A stretch of 64,000 nucleotides of DNA, from NCBI RefSeq assembly GCF_014863405.1, contig NZ_JACZZA010000001.1:186001-250000 (forward strand), in the 5' to 3' direction. This document shows, one piece after another, positions 55,776 to 63,955 of this stretch. The DNA comes from Dyella acidiphila. GTDB lineage: Bacteria > Pseudomonadota > Gammaproteobacteria > Xanthomonadales > Rhodanobacteraceae. Position 1 is the stretch's first letter; each line of letters begins with the position of its first letter. A program made the translations under genes and the position numbers. A model generated the notes under the pieces. That model did not search any database, was not told the origin of the DNA, and worked only from the letters and a program-made list of their open reading frames with translations.

Positions 55776-56681
55776 TTAGAAAGCATTTAGCGCTTCTGCG
55801 CCTGCATTGGCGACCTGGATATGAGAATGCTTGGAACAGAGCAACGCAATAGGTTTCAGATCGACTGAAGGGCGCTTGGCAATTTCATTGGCGACTGCCT
55901 CACCCAGATAAAAGTTTTGGTCGACAGCCATCCTCTCGAGGAGAGTGACATCCGATAGGTCCATGGAAGGAATGAGAGCCAAAGCAATAGAAATGTCATC
56001 ATCGGCCCCTTCAATCAAGTCTCGTATGACACGCGACAACGCCACTTGGTCTGATGGGACGGGAGATAACTCAGGATGCATTTCACGCAACGGCTGGCCG
56101 CTCTCTTTGCACCGACGTACTCCATCGAGGAAATCGCCAAGACTTCGAAAGACCACGCGTGAATCATCATCATGGGGCAAGAAAAGGACGCAACCTTCAA
56201 ATGGATGCCAGCGCAGAAGGATGTGATGATCGCTGGTGTTAGGATCGTCGAGCACCAAGCCGTTGAAAAACTGTATCAATGGATGGTCGAAAATCTGATC
56301 AGTAAACGCCTCGGCGTCCTCCCGCTTGAGCAAATTTACTTCGATCTCAAACATCTCAGAGTAAGCACCCGTGCTGACCTCCTTGAAATAGGATTCGGCC
56401 TCAAGAGAAGTGGCTGCATGGAATCGCCCGTTTAAAGGGGGCATCCTCCGTTCCTGTGCAGGATTAAGATGCCTTCTAAAAATACGCTCAGCGAAGTAAA
56501 GAACGATCATTCCCATGGCTAAAATCAAAGGAAGACTCAATACCGAGAATGCGCCCCATCCCCAGGAGTAAAAGGGCGCAGATACTCCGCCCCAGAGCAG
56601 GAGTAAAAGTGCATATTCGACAACGCCCCAATGCGCGATTGATTGCCTGAACGCCCGGAGTGCAAGGCTTAGCTTGGCCAT
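55776..56681 (-). CDS. Unrecognised two-helix membrane protein
   Basis: A protein of about 301 residues starting at the ATG at 56681 (MAKLSLALRAFRQSIAHWGV). Two adjacent membrane helices (about 20-32 and 43-62) are followed by a long cytoplasmic part. That part contains HHILLRWHPFEGCVLFLPHD and VVFRSLGDFLDGVRR, a strand-turn-strand and FLxxV pattern loosely like SMI1/KNR4 (SUKH) domains. A helical C-terminal part reads like HEAT repeats (NEIAKRPSVDLKPIALLCSK). The frame runs on upstream to 57035, but residues there derive from an integrase remnant, so the start is uncertain; an ATG at 56780 is another choice. It is AT-richer than core genes and probably acquired. No function is assigned. Confidence 0.55.
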   Translation of the reverse strand: MAKLSLALRAFRQSIAHWGVVEYALLLLLWGGVSAPFYSWGWGAFSVLSLPLILAMGMIVLYFAERIFRRHLNPAQERRMPPLNGRFHAATSLEAESYFKEVSTGAYSEMFEIEVNLLKREDAEAFTDQIFDHPLIQFFNGLVLDDPNTSDHHILLRWHPFEGCVLFLPHDDDSRVVFRSLGDFLDGVRRCKESGQPLREMHPELSPVPSDQVALSRVIRDLIEGADDDISIALALIPSMDLSDVTLLERMAVDQNFYLGEAVANEIAKRPSVDLKPIALLCSKHSHIQVANAGAEALNAF

Positions 56682-56789
56682 AGTCCTTGTCTGCTCTCCA
56701 TTTCCCCATAAGACACGTTGATAAAAGCGCTCACAGCAGGGCAACCGAACAATTCTGGCCGAGAAGAGCCTTAGCTTCATCTGCGCGAA

Positions 56790-57290
56790 ATTTATAATGG
56801 AGGCAACGGGGGTCTGCGCACCCAGCTTGCCCACAAATGTTTTTAAAGCCCGTTGGCGACCATCCCAGGTATCGCCCTTGAGCCCAGGCGCCTCCACCTC
56901 GGCGTAATTTTGGATGGCTTTTTCTAGGGTCAAGCCCGAAGGTGGGGGTGGTGCAGAAACCTGCTTAGGACTGGCAGGAGGGTGCTGTTTTTGAAATGCC
57001 TTCCTTGCCTCAACGGCGCGCTCCATGGATTCCATCCCTCTGCCATGGTCGGCTTCATCATCGGCCTAAAAAATGCCCCTTTCGAGGTCGATTTTGTATT
57101 TGATGTTGGTTCCTTGCTGGAACCCCTCCACAAGGTCTTTGACCGATGGTGGCCCGCTCCTTCCCCCGAAGGTCCTTGAAGGTCTGAGCATACCGCGACG
57201 CCAGCACCAAGGCGAAGGCTTGGGCCAGCCGTCTGTCATGGGTTTGGAGGGTCTGACTGATGACGACTTGGGCAGTGAGGGGCCGAAGGT
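56790..57290 (-). pseudogene. Tyrosine integrase N-terminal remnant, frameshifted and truncated
   Basis: Three minus-strand frames joined end to end give the N-terminal half of a phage-type integrase. About 57290-57150 reads TLQTHDRRLAQAFALVLASR and on. After a frameshift, 57150-57070 reads VEGFQQGTNIKYKIDLERGI. After another shift in a T6 run near 57070, the frame continues through MESMERAVEARKAFQ into the core-binding SAM-like domain (SGLTLEKAIQNYAEVEAPGL, TWDGRQRALKTFVGKLGAQT). Similarity stops near 56795, and the catalytic domain with its Arg-His-Arg-Tyr residues is absent. The remnant lies on the 3' side of tRNA-Gln, where island integrases normally sit. Confidence 0.75.
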
Positions 57291-57365
57291 CAGTAAGACC
57301 AGCTCCGATCCCTTTTAAGGGTCGCGCGCTCGTATGAAGAGCCGATTTATCGCAAGCACGCCAAT

Positions 57366-57755
57366 TTATTCGGCAGAGTAAAACTCTGTCACTTGGGTGT
57401 GCTGCCCGCCGACGTTGTTAGCAGCATGAGCGGTCACCCCAAGTTGACCACCTTGCTCAGTAGCCGTGATTAAGCACATGTCTTCTGGCATAGCTCCGAC
57501 TGACACTCCTTGCCCTGGTGCGAGCACAAGGTGGGCCTCTGCGTTGTTTGTGGCCTGGCGAACAACGCCATCCTTCACGTAAAGGTTGGAGGCATTTGGC
57601 CCAAATACACTCAAATCGACGCGAGGTATGAAATGAACTTCGACACCTCCGGCGGCTTTTGTAATCTTGTCGATCCAGCAGATGTCGCTGGCGTTTGCCA
57701 ACACCGGTAGAAGCAGCAATACGCACGCTATTAGAGGCAACACTTTCCTGTTCAT
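57366..57755 (-). CDS. Small secreted hypothetical protein
   Basis: A 129-residue protein with a clear Sec signal peptide (MNRKVLPLIACVLLLLPVLA, cleavage after ANA near 22), leaving a mature protein of about 107 residues. The mature part has two Cys residues (DICWID near 26 and EDMCLIT near 94), which could form a disulfide. It has no membrane segment after the signal. No family is recognised. GGAAG precedes the ATG. It lies between the integrase remnant and tRNA-Gln and shares the lower GC of the island. Confidence 0.65.
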   Translation of the reverse strand: MNRKVLPLIACVLLLLPVLANASDICWIDKITKAAGGVEVHFIPRVDLSVFGPNASNLYVKDGVVRQATNNAEAHLVLAPGQGVSVGAMPEDMCLITATEQGGQLGVTAHAANNVGGQHTQVTEFYSAE

Positions 57756-58002
57756 GCTTATCTTCCGGGGTGATGTGCGCTCGATCTTAATCTGCCATCA
57801 GGTATCGCACACACGCAGCAGTGCATGGGTGCCTTCGGGCCATAAAAGACCGCCGATGCAGGGTCTTGATGTTTATTGGGAGGCTGAGATTGTTCACGCC
57901 ATTTACGCCCCCCGCGCTACACGCTCCGGGGCCACCGTTTCGCGCTGTCCAAATTTGTTCCAGACAAATTTGTCAGACAGAGCCCCCTGGCCCTCCCAAT
58001 CC
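57756..58002. other. Intergenic stretch with an AT-rich inverted repeat
   Basis: About 250 nt without a convincing gene between the secreted protein gene and the tRNA terminator. A 9-bp inverted repeat (CAAATTTGT, 5 nt, ACAAATTTG) lies at 57950-57972. I see no second copy of the tRNA 3' end here that would mark an attachment site. Confidence 0.4.
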
Positions 58003-58043
58003 AAAAACAAAAAGCCCGCCATAAAGGCGGGCTTTTTGTTTTT
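58003..58043 (-). terminator. Long palindromic terminator of tRNA-Gln
   Basis: Perfect 18-bp stem (58003-58020 and 58026-58043, 5-nt loop) with the GC core AGCCCGCC and A/T-rich ends. On the minus strand its first base is the last base of the tRNA CCA end, so it starts exactly where the tRNA ends. Confidence 0.93.
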
Positions 58044-58116
58044 GGCTGGGAGACTAGGATTCGAACCTAGATAAACGGAGTCAGAGTCCGTTGTCCTACC
58101 GTTAGACGATCTCCCA
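58043..58116 (-). tRNA. tRNA-Gln (anticodon CTG)
   Basis: A 74-nt tRNA on the minus strand with CCA encoded. The acceptor stem TGGGAGA pairs with TCTCCCA. The anticodon arm is ACGGA-CTCTGAC-TCCGT, giving anticodon CTG. The T arm CTAGG-TTCGAAT-CCTAG is perfect. The sequence agrees with proteobacterial glutamine tRNAs. It borders the degraded integrase region and may have been the integration site. Confidence 0.97.
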
Positions 58117-58183
58117 ATACCTTGCCGATCGATGCGCTCTGACTTGATGCATCGCTCAGTCGAACCGCAACCTCGGGTGAGGA

Positions 58184-58576
58184 TTAGCGCTTCGAGAACT
58201 GGGTAGCGCGACGTGCCTTGTGCAGACCGACCTTCTTACGCTCGACTTCACGGGCGTCGCGGGTCACGAAGCCAGCCTTGCGCAGCTGGGTCTTGAGGCT
58301 TTCGTCGTACTCGATCAGGGCGCGGGCGATGCCGAGGCGGATCGCACCGGCCTGGCCGGTGATGCCGCCGCCAGCGACGGTAACCTTGATGTCGAACTTG
58401 TCAGCGCTCTGGGTCAGTTCGAGCGGCTGGCGCACGATCATGCGCGAGGTCTCACGACCGAAGAACTGGTCCAGGGTCTTGCCGTTCACTTCGATCGCGC
58501 CGGTGCCCTTGCGCAGGAACACGCGAGCTGCGGAGGTCTTGCGGCGGCCGGTGCCGTAATTCTGCTGAATCGCCAT
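58184..58576 (-). CDS. rpsI: 30S ribosomal protein S9
   Basis: A 130-residue S9 starting [20 protein letters not shown] and ending in the conserved [17 protein letters not shown], whose C-terminal tail reaches the P-site tRNA. It follows rplM by 9 nt in the invariant rplM-rpsI operon. The tRNA-Gln gene lies downstream on the same strand. Confidence 0.99.
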   Translation of the reverse strand: MAIQQNYGTGRRKTSAARVFLRKGTGAIEVNGKTLDQFFGRETSRMIVRQPLELTQSADKFDIKVTVAGGGITGQAGAIRLGIARALIEYDESLKTQLRKAGFVTRDAREVERKKVGLHKARRATQFSKR

Positions 58577-58585
58577 GTTGCTTCC

Positions 58586-59014
58586 TTAGATTTCCAGCGC
58601 CTGCGGCTGCTGGGCGGTATGCGGATGTTCGGCGCCGCCGTAAACCTTGAGCTTGCGGTACATGGCGCGGCCCAGCGGGTTCTTCGGCAGCATGCCCTTC
58701 ACGGCGATCTCGATGACTCGCTCGGGATAGGTGGCCAACAGATCCTTCAGGCTGATGGTCTTGAGGTTGCCGACGTAACCGGTGAAACGGTGATACATCT
58801 TGTCGTCCAGCTTGGCGCCGGTGACAGCCACCTTCTCAGCGTTGATCACGACGATGTAGTCGCCGGTATCGACGTGCGGGGTGAACTCGGGCTTGTGCTT
58901 GCCGCGAAGGCGACGCGCGATTTCGGTCGAGAGACGACCGAGCGTCTTGTCCGTGGCGTCAACCACGTACCAGTCGCGCTTGACGCTTTCCGGCTTGGCG
59001 CTGAACGTTTTCAT
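58586..59014 (-). CDS. rplM: 50S ribosomal protein L13
   Basis: A 142-residue L13 starting [20 protein letters not shown] at the ATG at 59014. The earlier in-frame start at 59038 is not supported by homology. Conserved blocks are [20 protein letters not shown] and [20 protein letters not shown]13 is an early assembly protein of the large subunit. It is the first gene of the rplM-rpsI operon and diverges from the glcF-like gene. Confidence 0.98.
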   Translation of the reverse strand: MKTFSAKPESVKRDWYVVDATDKTLGRLSTEIARRLRGKHKPEFTPHVDTGDYIVVINAEKVAVTGAKLDDKMYHRFTGYVGNLKTISLKDLLATYPERVIEIAVKGMLPKNPLGRAMYRKLKVYGGAEHPHTAQQPQALEI

Positions 59015-59139
59015 TTCGGAATACCTGTCTGCCGCCACAAGGGCGGTAAGCGGAATCGGTGGAACAAAGGCGCGAGATGATAGCGAAGCTTACATCCATC
59101 GCGCAAGCCCACGGTGGGCTGCGAGCTGCGAATGATAGC

Positions 59140-60339
59140 ATGAACAACATGCCTCTTGAGAAGCCCCGCCACCACATTGCCGTGCTGGCCGACCAGTGCG
59201 TGCAGTGCGGCCTGTGCCTGCCCGTGTGCCCAACCTATGCCCTGGACGGCAACGAGGCGGAATCGCCGCGAGGTCGCATCGCCATTGCCGCGGCGCTGGC
59301 GCAGGGGCAAGTCGCCGCCACGCCAGCGCTGCGGGAGCCCCTGGACCATTGCCTGGGCTGCCTGAACTGCCAGCGGGTCTGCCCGGCGGGTGTTCAATAT
59401 GAAGAGTTGCTGGTGGAAACCCACGCCCTGCTCGGCCCTGCCCCCGCACGCCCGCATGGCCTGCTGCGCCTGATCAAGCGGCCCGGGCTCAGCCGTTGGC
59501 TGCAGGGTCTGGCGCGCTGGACCGGCGCACTGCACTGGCTGCCCCCGTTGCTCGGCGGCCCCAAAGCCGCTGCATGGCGGACTGCGCTGACATGGCTGCA
59601 AGGCGCGAAACCCGCGCGATCCATGCCATCCCCGATCGCATCGCCGGCGCAGACCGCCGGAACAGTCGCGCTTTTCCCGGGTTGTGCCGCCAGCATCCAG
59701 GACGAACAGGCCGAACAGGCTGCCGAGATCCTGTTGCGCGCCGCCGGCTATCGCGTGGTACGCATGCCGGCGTTCTGCTGCGGCGCGCTCGATCTGCATG
59801 ACGGCGTGGTCGATCAGGCGCAGGCCTCGGCCGAGCGCGTGCGTCATGCCTGGGCCAACGCCGGCGCCGATTATCTGGCCACCGTCACGCCCGGCTGTCT
59901 TACCGCGCTGCGCCGGGCGCTTCCCGACGTGCGCGTGGACGATCCTTATCGCCTGCTGGCCGAACGCAGCGACAGTCTGCGTTTTCGCCCGCTATCGCTG
60001 CGGGCCGCCCTGCATGTGCCGTGCACACAGGCCAATGTCGCGCGCAGCGATGGCGCGCTGACAAGCCTGCTCAAGCAGGTACCGCAGCTGCATGCGCAGC
60101 GCCTGGCCACCCCACCTTATTGTTGCGGCGCTGCCGGCAGCCATGCCCTGCAGTTTCCGGAGCGGGCCGATCAGCTGCGCAGCGACATGTTGTCGGCGAT
60201 CAGCCAGCTGGATGTGCAGCTGCTTCTGTCGTCCAATATCGGCTGCCGGCTGCATCTGGCGGCGGGGCTTGCCGCGCAGGCCTCGACATTGCCGACGATG
60301 CACCCACTTACCCTGCTTGCGCAGCAGCTGGAATCCTGA
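59140..60339 (+). CDS. glcF: Glycolate oxidase-type iron-sulfur protein (GlcF-like)
   Basis: A 399-residue Fe-S protein with two ferredoxin-type 4Fe-4S sites, [12 protein letters not shown] and [12 protein letters not shown], within the first 90 residues. Two CCG (heterodisulfide-reductase type) domains follow, marked by [19 protein letters not shown] and [11 protein letters not shown]. This is the plan of GlcF, which passes electrons from the GlcDE flavoproteins to quinone. No glcD or glcE is in the window, so the partner is unknown and a related D-2-hydroxyacid or lactate oxidation role is possible. The frame is open to 59059; I chose the ATG at 59140 ([13 protein letters not shown]), with 59149 also possible. 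coq7 follows 11 nt after its stop. Confidence 0.85.
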   Translation: MNNMPLEKPRHHIAVLADQCVQCGLCLPVCPTYALDGNEAESPRGRIAIAAALAQGQVAATPALREPLDHCLGCLNCQRVCPAGVQYEELLVETHALLGPAPARPHGLLRLIKRPGLSRWLQGLARWTGALHWLPPLLGGPKAAAWRTALTWLQGAKPARSMPSPIASPAQTAGTVALFPGCAASIQDEQAEQAAEILLRAAGYRVVRMPAFCCGALDLHDGVVDQAQASAERVRHAWANAGADYLATVTPGCLTALRRALPDVRVDDPYRLLAERSDSLRFRPLSLRAALHVPCTQANVARSDGALTSLLKQVPQLHAQRLATPPYCCGAAGSHALQFPERADQLRSDMLSAISQLDVQLLLSSNIGCRLHLAAGLAAQASTLPTMHPLTLLAQQLES

Positions 60340-60350
60340 AGAGTCATCCC

Positions 60351-60992
60351 ATGAACGTACGTAGCCTTTCACCCTTGGATCGCCTGCTGGCCGGCATCGA
60401 GCGCGCGCTGGAAACCGTGGCCGGTGCCCCGGAAGCGCATCGCAGCTCGCCCTCGCATGGCACGCCCGAAGCCGAGCTGGACGATGCCGAGCGCCGGCAT
60501 GCCGCCGGCCTGATGCGCATCAACCACACCGGCGAGGTATGTGCGCAGGCGCTCTACGACGGGCAGGCCGCCTTGGCGCGGCACGAGGAAAACCGCGTAC
60601 ATCTGCAACACGCGGCCGCGGAAGAAACCGATCACCTGGCCTGGTGCGCCGAACGGCTGCAGGAACTGGATAGCCGGCCCAGCCTGCTCAATCCGCTGTG
60701 GTACGCCGGCAGCTATGCCATCGGTGCCGTGGCGGCATTGGCCGGCGACAAAATCAGCCTGGGCTTTGTGGTGGAAACGGAGAAACAGGTGGAAGCGCAC
60801 CTGGCCGATCATATGGACCGGCTGCCAGCGCAGGACGAACGTTCGCGCGTGGTGCTGCAGCAGATGCAGGCCGATGAAGTGCAGCATGCGCAACAGGCGC
60901 GTGAGCGGGGTGGCATAGCGTTGCCGTTTCCGATTCCGCAGCTGATGCATGCGAGTTCGATGGTGATGAAGACGGTGGCGTACCGCCTGTAA
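60351..60992 (+). CDS. coq7: Ubiquinone biosynthesis hydroxylase Coq7
   Basis: A 213-residue carboxylate-bridged di-iron monooxygenase (Coq7/CAT5, UbiF-equivalent) that performs the C6 hydroxylation of the demethoxy-quinol in ubiquinone synthesis. Metal-ligand motifs are [18 protein letters not shown] near 55, [11 protein letters not shown] near 87 (ExxH) and [16 protein letters not shown] near 138. The late ExxH is in [10 protein letters not shown] near 190. The ATG at 60351 is 11 nt after the previous gene. Its product, ubiquinone, is the substrate of the cytochrome bd oxidase encoded elsewhere in the window. Confidence 0.95.
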   Translation: MNVRSLSPLDRLLAGIERALETVAGAPEAHRSSPSHGTPEAELDDAERRHAAGLMRINHTGEVCAQALYDGQAALARHEENRVHLQHAAAEETDHLAWCAERLQELDSRPSLLNPLWYAGSYAIGAVAALAGDKISLGFVVETEKQVEAHLADHMDRLPAQDERSRVVLQQMQADEVQHAQQARERGGIALPFPIPQLMHASSMVMKTVAYRL

Positions 60993-61003
60993 GCGCGAGA
61001 GCG

Positions 61004-61086
61004 GTAGGTTGGGTTAGCGCAGCGTAACCCAACGATGTTCGCTTCGATGGAGATTTGTTGGGTTACGCTGCGCTAACCCAACCTAC
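61004..61086. repeat. Inverted pair of a 30-nt dispersed repeat
   Basis: The unit at 61004-61033 (GTAGGTTGGGTTAGCGCAGC and ten more bases) is repeated in exact reverse complement at 61057-61086, with a 23-nt spacer, so the DNA can form a 30-bp stem. A single copy of the same unit is at 48540-48569. It lies between coq7 and the speD terminator. Confidence 0.9.
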
Positions 61087-61110
61087 GGGCGGTATCGGTG
61101 GTTTGGAGAA

Positions 61111-61138
61111 AAAAAGCCCGCCTTTCGGCGGGCTTTTT
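61111..61138. terminator. Bidirectional terminator between coq7 and speD
   Basis: Perfect 12-bp stem (61111-61122 and 61127-61138, loop TTTC) with A and T tracts at the ends. It lies directly against the speD stop on the minus strand. Confidence 0.93.
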
Positions 61139-61139
61139 G

Positions 61140-61925
61140 TTACATCAGGTTGCGGCCGTGGAACAGTTCTTCGATCTCGCGCCGCAGCAGCTGCTCGATC
61201 TTCTGGCGCTCCTTGAACGACAGATCGTCGGCATGCGCCTCGAACAGATAGGTGTCGAGGTCGAAGTCCTTGATGTGCATCTTGGTGTGGAAAATATTTT
61301 CCTGATACACGTTCACGTCGAACATCTCGTACTTCTGGCGGATGTGGCGCGCCAGGTAGTCCTGCACCGAGTTGATCTTGTGGTCGATGAAGTGCTTCTT
61401 GCCCTTCACGTCGCGGGTGAAGCCGCGCACGCGGTAGTCGCACACCACGATGTCCGACTCGAAGCTGTCGATCAGGTAGTTCAGCGCCTTCAGCGGGGAG
61501 ATCACGCCGCAGGTGGCCACGTCGATATCCGCACGGAAGGTGGCGATGCCGTTGTGCGGATGGGTTTCCGGGTAGGTGTGGACGGTGATATGGCTCTTGT
61601 CCATATGCGCCACCACCGCGTCGGAGATGGTGTCGCGGCCCAGCTTCTCCACCACCGGCTCTTCGGAGATCAGGATGGTTACCGAGGCACCCTGCGGGTC
61701 GTAGTCCTGGCGGGCCACGTTGAGGATGTTCGCGCCGATGATCTCGGCCACGTCGGTGAGGATCTGGGTGAGACGATCGGCGTCGTACTGCTCGTCGATG
61801 TACTCGATATAGCGCTGGCGCTGGTCTTCGGACACCGCATAGCAGATGTCGTAGATGTTGAAGCTCAGGGCCTTGGTCAGGTTGTTGAAGCCCTGCAGAC
61901 GCAGGCGCGGGAGGGGTTTCACCAC
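61140..61925 (-). CDS. speD: S-adenosylmethionine decarboxylase proenzyme SpeD
   Basis: A 261-residue E. coli-class SpeD (E. coli 264). It cleaves itself to form a pyruvoyl cofactor and makes decarboxylated S-adenosylmethionine for spermidine synthesis. The cleavage site is in [12 protein letters not shown], between Lys 110 and Ser 111. [20 protein letters not shown] and [19 protein letters not shown] also match the family. There is no suitable ATG. I chose the GTG at 61925 (then [15 protein letters not shown]) because GGAG lies at proper spacing; a GTG at 61949 is the other option. It is divergent from clp. Confidence 0.94.
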   Translation of the reverse strand: MVKPLPRLRLQGFNNLTKALSFNIYDICYAVSEDQRQRYIEYIDEQYDADRLTQILTDVAEIIGANILNVARQDYDPQGASVTILISEEPVVEKLGRDTISDAVVAHMDKSHITVHTYPETHPHNGIATFRADIDVATCGVISPLKALNYLIDSFESDIVVCDYRVRGFTRDVKGKKHFIDHKINSVQDYLARHIRQKYEMFDVNVYQENIFHTKMHIKDFDLDTYLFEAHADDLSFKERQKIEQLLRREIEELFHGRNLM

Positions 61926-62215
61926 GGCGACACTCCATGGCCGGGTCACGGCCGACAGGTGAGGCGGGTTAGCTACAAGGGTCCCCGCTGATTGGAAAAG
62001 CGTGCTGGACCCTTATCCTGCACGCCCCTTGTTAACGGACGATGGCAGTGGCCCCGGTCCGGAAGACTGCGAAGTATGCGGCAAATCGATCCAAAACAGA
62101 ACCTGCGGGGCTCGCTTCGTCTTTGCCATAATGCGAAAGTCGCAGCGGATGCGTTTAGTATCTGTCCGATCGCCGGTAGGGGCGGTCCTTAGACGACTCA
62201 GCTTGGGGAAACTAC

Positions 62216-62911
62216 GTGGTGCAGCTGAAATATCAATTACAACAAGCGTTCGAACGTTCACAGGCTCCACTCGGGTTTGCGCCAGATCCCGCCTCCATGG
62301 AGCGATTCCTGGGGCTCTGCCATCGCCGCCGCTACCCCGGCAAAACCGCCATCATCCGCCCCGGCGACCCTGCCAACACCCTTTATTACGTGATTGAGGG
62401 CTCGCTGGCGGTCTGCACCGAGGACGAACAGGGGCGGGAGCTGATCCTCGCCTACATCAGCCGCGGCCAGTTCATCGGCGAAATGGGCCTGTTCGTGGAA
62501 CAGGCGCAGCGCGAGTCGATGGTGCGCACGCGCAGTCCTTGCGAAATGGCCGAAATCAGCTATGAGCGCCTGTTCCAGCTGATGGAAGGCCCGCTCCGCG
62601 ACGAATGCCCGAAGATCCTGTTCGCCATCGGCGCCCAGCTCACGCACCGCCTGCTGCGCACCTCGCGCCAGGTCAGCCGCATGGCCTTCATGGACGTGAC
62701 CAACCGCATCTCCCGCACCCTGCTGGACCTGTGCCAGGAGCCGGATGCGATGAGCCACCCGGCCGGCACCCAGATCCGCATCTCGCGCCAGGAAGTCAGC
62801 CGTATCGTGGGCTGCTCGCGCGAAATGGTCGGCCGCGTGCTCAAGCAGTTGGAAGAGCAAGGCATGATCGAGGTTTCCGGCAAGACCATCGTGGTGCGCG
62901 GCACCCGCTAA
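62216..62911 (+). CDS. clp: CRP/FNR family global regulator Clp
   Basis: A 231-residue CRP-family regulator, close to Xanthomonas Clp. The cyclic-nucleotide-binding-like domain (about 25-125) contains RPGDPANTLYYVIEGSLAV and QFIGEMGLFVE. The position of cAMP-contacting Ser 83 of E. coli CRP is Glu here (QRES, Glu 100), as in Xanthomonas Clp, which answers to cyclic di-GMP. The long dimer helix reads THRLLRTSRQVSRMAF. The helix-turn-helix RQEVSRIVGCSREMVGR at 191-207 keeps the Arg-Glu-Arg DNA-contact set of CRP, so it should bind CRP-like sites. The start is GTG with GGGGA six bases before it. In Xanthomonas Clp controls exoenzymes and virulence. Confidence 0.93.
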   Translation: MVQLKYQLQQAFERSQAPLGFAPDPASMERFLGLCHRRRYPGKTAIIRPGDPANTLYYVIEGSLAVCTEDEQGRELILAYISRGQFIGEMGLFVEQAQRESMVRTRSPCEMAEISYERLFQLMEGPLRDECPKILFAIGAQLTHRLLRTSRQVSRMAFMDVTNRISRTLLDLCQEPDAMSHPAGTQIRISRQEVSRIVGCSREMVGRVLKQLEEQGMIEVSGKTIVVRGTR

Positions 62912-63915
62912 GCCGCCCGGCGGCGCCCCCGGCCCTTGGTGCCGGGGGTCTGGCCGGATGCAGCCGGCGCCCCTTCGTAGATCATGTACACGTCCGCCCG
63001 CTCGTAGTGCGAGTCCGGGCGCATGGCCGGCTGCATGCGGAAACCAGCGCGCTCGTACATGCCCAGGGCGGGTTTGAGGCGGCTGTTGGATTCCAGGAAC
63101 AGGGTGGTGCCCTTGCGGCGGCGGAATTCGGCGATCGCCGCATCCAGCAGGCGCCGCCCGGCCCCAAGCCCGTGGAAGGTTTCATCCACGCCCATCTTGG
63201 TCAGCTCGTAGACGCCGGGGGATTCCTGCAGCAGGGCGCAGGTGCCGATCACCTCCTCGCCCAGGCGAGCGAAAAAAATCGCCCCGCCCGGCTCCAGCAC
63301 ATAACGCTCCGGATCGCGCAGTACCGCCTGGTCGATCTCCTCGATGCGGAAGTAGCGCTCCAGCCATTGCGCATTCAAGCGATAGAAATGCTCGCGCAGT
63401 GCCGGGGCGAACGGCACGATGTCCACCGGCGTGGCCATGATCGCGTCGTGCTCGGCCAGCATCGCCGCCGCGATCGGTCGCTGGCGCAGCGCTTCTTCGC
63501 AGGCACCCAATGCCTCCAGCAGGCGCTCCGCCTCCTCGCCCAGCGACGCCGATACGCCGCGCCGCACCGCACACCACAGCGGCCCCAGCTCGGCCAGGGC
63601 ACTGCGGGCCTTGTCGGTCAGCTGCAGCACGCTGCGGCGGCCATCGGCAGGATCGCGGCGCCGGCGCAGCATGCCGGCGCGCACCAGTTTGTCAGCGAGC
63701 TGGCTGACCGCCGAATGGGTCTGGCCGATCGCCTCGGCCACTTCGGTCACCGCGCTGGGGCCGGTATCCGACAGATAGCGCAGCACCGGCATCCAGCGCG
63801 ATTCGATGCGCGCGCCGCGCGCCTGGTAGACCTCGTCCACCGCACCGTAGAAGTGATCGCTGAGCGCCTTGAGGCGGCTGCCCAAAGCGAGTTTGCCGAG
63901 GTCGGACAGGTACAT
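62908..63915 (-). CDS. MarR regulator-GNAT acetyltransferase fusion protein
   Basis: A 335-residue two-domain protein. Residues 1-150 form a MarR winged-helix domain (TEVAEAIGQTHSAVSQLADK is the DNA-binding helix-turn-helix; RRRRDPADGRRSVLQLT the wing). Residues 160-320 form a GNAT acetyltransferase with the acetyl-CoA-binding pattern GVDETFHGLGAGRRLLDAAI near 243 and ERAGFRM near 295. The tail is Gly/Arg-rich. Such fusions are common but their acceptor substrates are mostly unknown. The 3' end overlaps clp by 4 nt, tail to tail. A perfect 24-bp palindrome lies 16 nt before its start, probably its own operator. Confidence 0.92.
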   Translation of the reverse strand: MYLSDLGKLALGSRLKALSDHFYGAVDEVYQARGARIESRWMPVLRYLSDTGPSAVTEVAEAIGQTHSAVSQLADKLVRAGMLRRRRDPADGRRSVLQLTDKARSALAELGPLWCAVRRGVSASLGEEAERLLEALGACEEALRQRPIAAAMLAEHDAIMATPVDIVPFAPALREHFYRLNAQWLERYFRIEEIDQAVLRDPERYVLEPGGAIFFARLGEEVIGTCALLQESPGVYELTKMGVDETFHGLGAGRRLLDAAIAEFRRRKGTTLFLESNSRLKPALGMYERAGFRMQPAMRPDSHYERADVYMIYEGAPAASGQTPGTKGRGRRRAA

Positions 63916-63931
63916 GGTGCGGCTCGATGCA

Positions 63932-63955
63932 AGATACGTTAGCGCTAACGTATCT
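63932..63955. promoter_or_regulatory. Perfect 24-bp palindrome, probable MarR operator
   Basis: AGATACGTTAGC followed by its exact reverse complement, with no spacer. It lies 17-40 nt upstream of the MarR-GNAT start codon, where promoter elements are expected. MarR proteins bind palindromes of about this size and often repress their own gene, so autoregulation is likely. Confidence 0.85.

Noticed and set aside
56682-57035. Integrase fragment as a true N-terminus of the membrane protein
   Set aside because: The in-frame join gives an integrase core-binding domain fused to a membrane protein, but the upstream part is a frameshifted remnant, so the fusion is probably accidental.
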